64,000 bases of DNA, taken from IMG/VR virus record IMGVR_UViG_3300033996_000957, positions 1 through 64,000 of that record. The stretch is one strand, 5' to 3'. The notes below the pieces were generated by a model. That model saw nothing but the letters and a program-made list of their open reading frames with translations, was not told the DNA's origin and made no database searches. Below, in pieces: positions 63,673-64,000 of this stretch. A program made the translations under genes and the position numbers. This DNA is from a virus. Each line of letters starts with the position of its first letter. Positions within the stretch are counted from its first letter, which is position 1.

Positions 63673-64000
63673 ATGGACATAGAAGCATTCAATAAAAATT
63701 TAAAGTCTCTCTATTGGGAAATAATAGTAGGCTCTTCTGCATTTACCTTAAACGGCAAAACTTACTATATGAAACACTTGTCTCCAAAAGACGCAGGAAC
63801 AATAGAAATTCAAGAAAATTATTATTATAATAAAGCCAAATCTCAGGGCATTCCGACGAACGAAGAAAAGATAAAAGAACTAATTAAAGAAAATATTTAC
63901 AGCGAAAAAGACGATAAAAAGATAGAAAATAACAAATTAACTCTTGCTAATTTAACAAAAACTCGTCGCAAACTATACTTGACTAGAGACCTTGACAGCG
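63673..64000 (+). CDS. Hypothetical protein (cut by the window end)
   Basis: The first 109 residues are visible, starting MDIEAFNKNLKSLYWEIIVG, with KTYYMKHLSPKDAGTIEIQE following. The later part is very Lys-rich and helical. It may be a second tail assembly protein. The frame is open at the right edge. Confidence 0.6.
   Translation, partial: MDIEAFNKNLKSLYWEIIVGSSAFTLNGKTYYMKHLSPKDAGTIEIQENYYYNKAKSQGIPTNEEKIKELIKENIYSEKDDKKIENNKLTLANLTKTRRKLYLTRDLDS

Overview
The window is part of the genome of a large tailed double-stranded DNA phage. It carries a full packaging and head module (ERCC4-type nuclease, large terminase, portal, prohead protease-scaffold, decoration and major capsid proteins), giant tail-fibre-like proteins, connector and tail genes, a tRNA cluster and a dense field of small accessory genes. 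The right edge cuts a gene, and the left edge cuts the last codons of another. Most of the sequence is AT-rich. The host is not identifiable. A virion protein with two Ig-like domains resembles domains common in Verrucomicrobia and Planctomycetes, which is only a hint. Most genes lack a Shine-Dalgarno sequence.

Layout. (1) 1-4454: plus-strand run of small conserved phage genes of unknown function. (2) 4455-5209: AT-rich gene-free stretch with CCCTAGGG-centred repeats and a 36-bp tandem repeat. (3) 5210-8176: seven tRNA genes (Asn, Lys, Met, Ile, Leu, Arg, Gln), an HNH endonuclease, small ORFs, three tandem tRNA-sized folded RNA candidates and two longer RNA candidates. (4) 8177-19900: an accessory island of short transcription units on both strands. 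Fifteen copies of an exactly 39-bp dyad lie at the unit borders. Most units have their own TTGAC/TAnnnT promoter, often with the -10 box only 6-10 nt before the ATG, and a strong hairpin terminator. Genes here switch abruptly between GC-rich and AT-rich codon use and include DUF932, GP88-like, DUF2958, a secreted lysozyme-like enzyme and a pair of paralogues. (5) 19900-22560: HNH nuclease, PhoH-like ATPase, zincin-like protein and zinc-ribbon protein. (6) 22562-36532: sigma-factor-like gene, packaging and head genes. (7) 36633-58468: two ~2600-residue fibre proteins, three LamG-like proteins and an Ig-like protein. (8) 58520-64000: connector, neck and tail genes, up to the likely tape-measure region.

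How it may work together. Accessory units look like early genes driven by host sigma-70-type promoters, several of them leaderless. Structural genes from PhoH onward are packed head to tail, and several are preceded by a different motif (GTGTA, then an A/T run, then ATTAG or AATAAG). I infer that this is a late promoter, possibly read by the sigma-like protein encoded at 22562. The most interesting undescribed feature is the 39-bp dyad with its promoter-gene-terminator units. It resembles in concept the promoter/stem-loop mobile cassettes known from T4-type phages, but the sequence and dyad design are different. The second is the triplet of ~71-nt three-way-junction RNAs inside the tRNA array.
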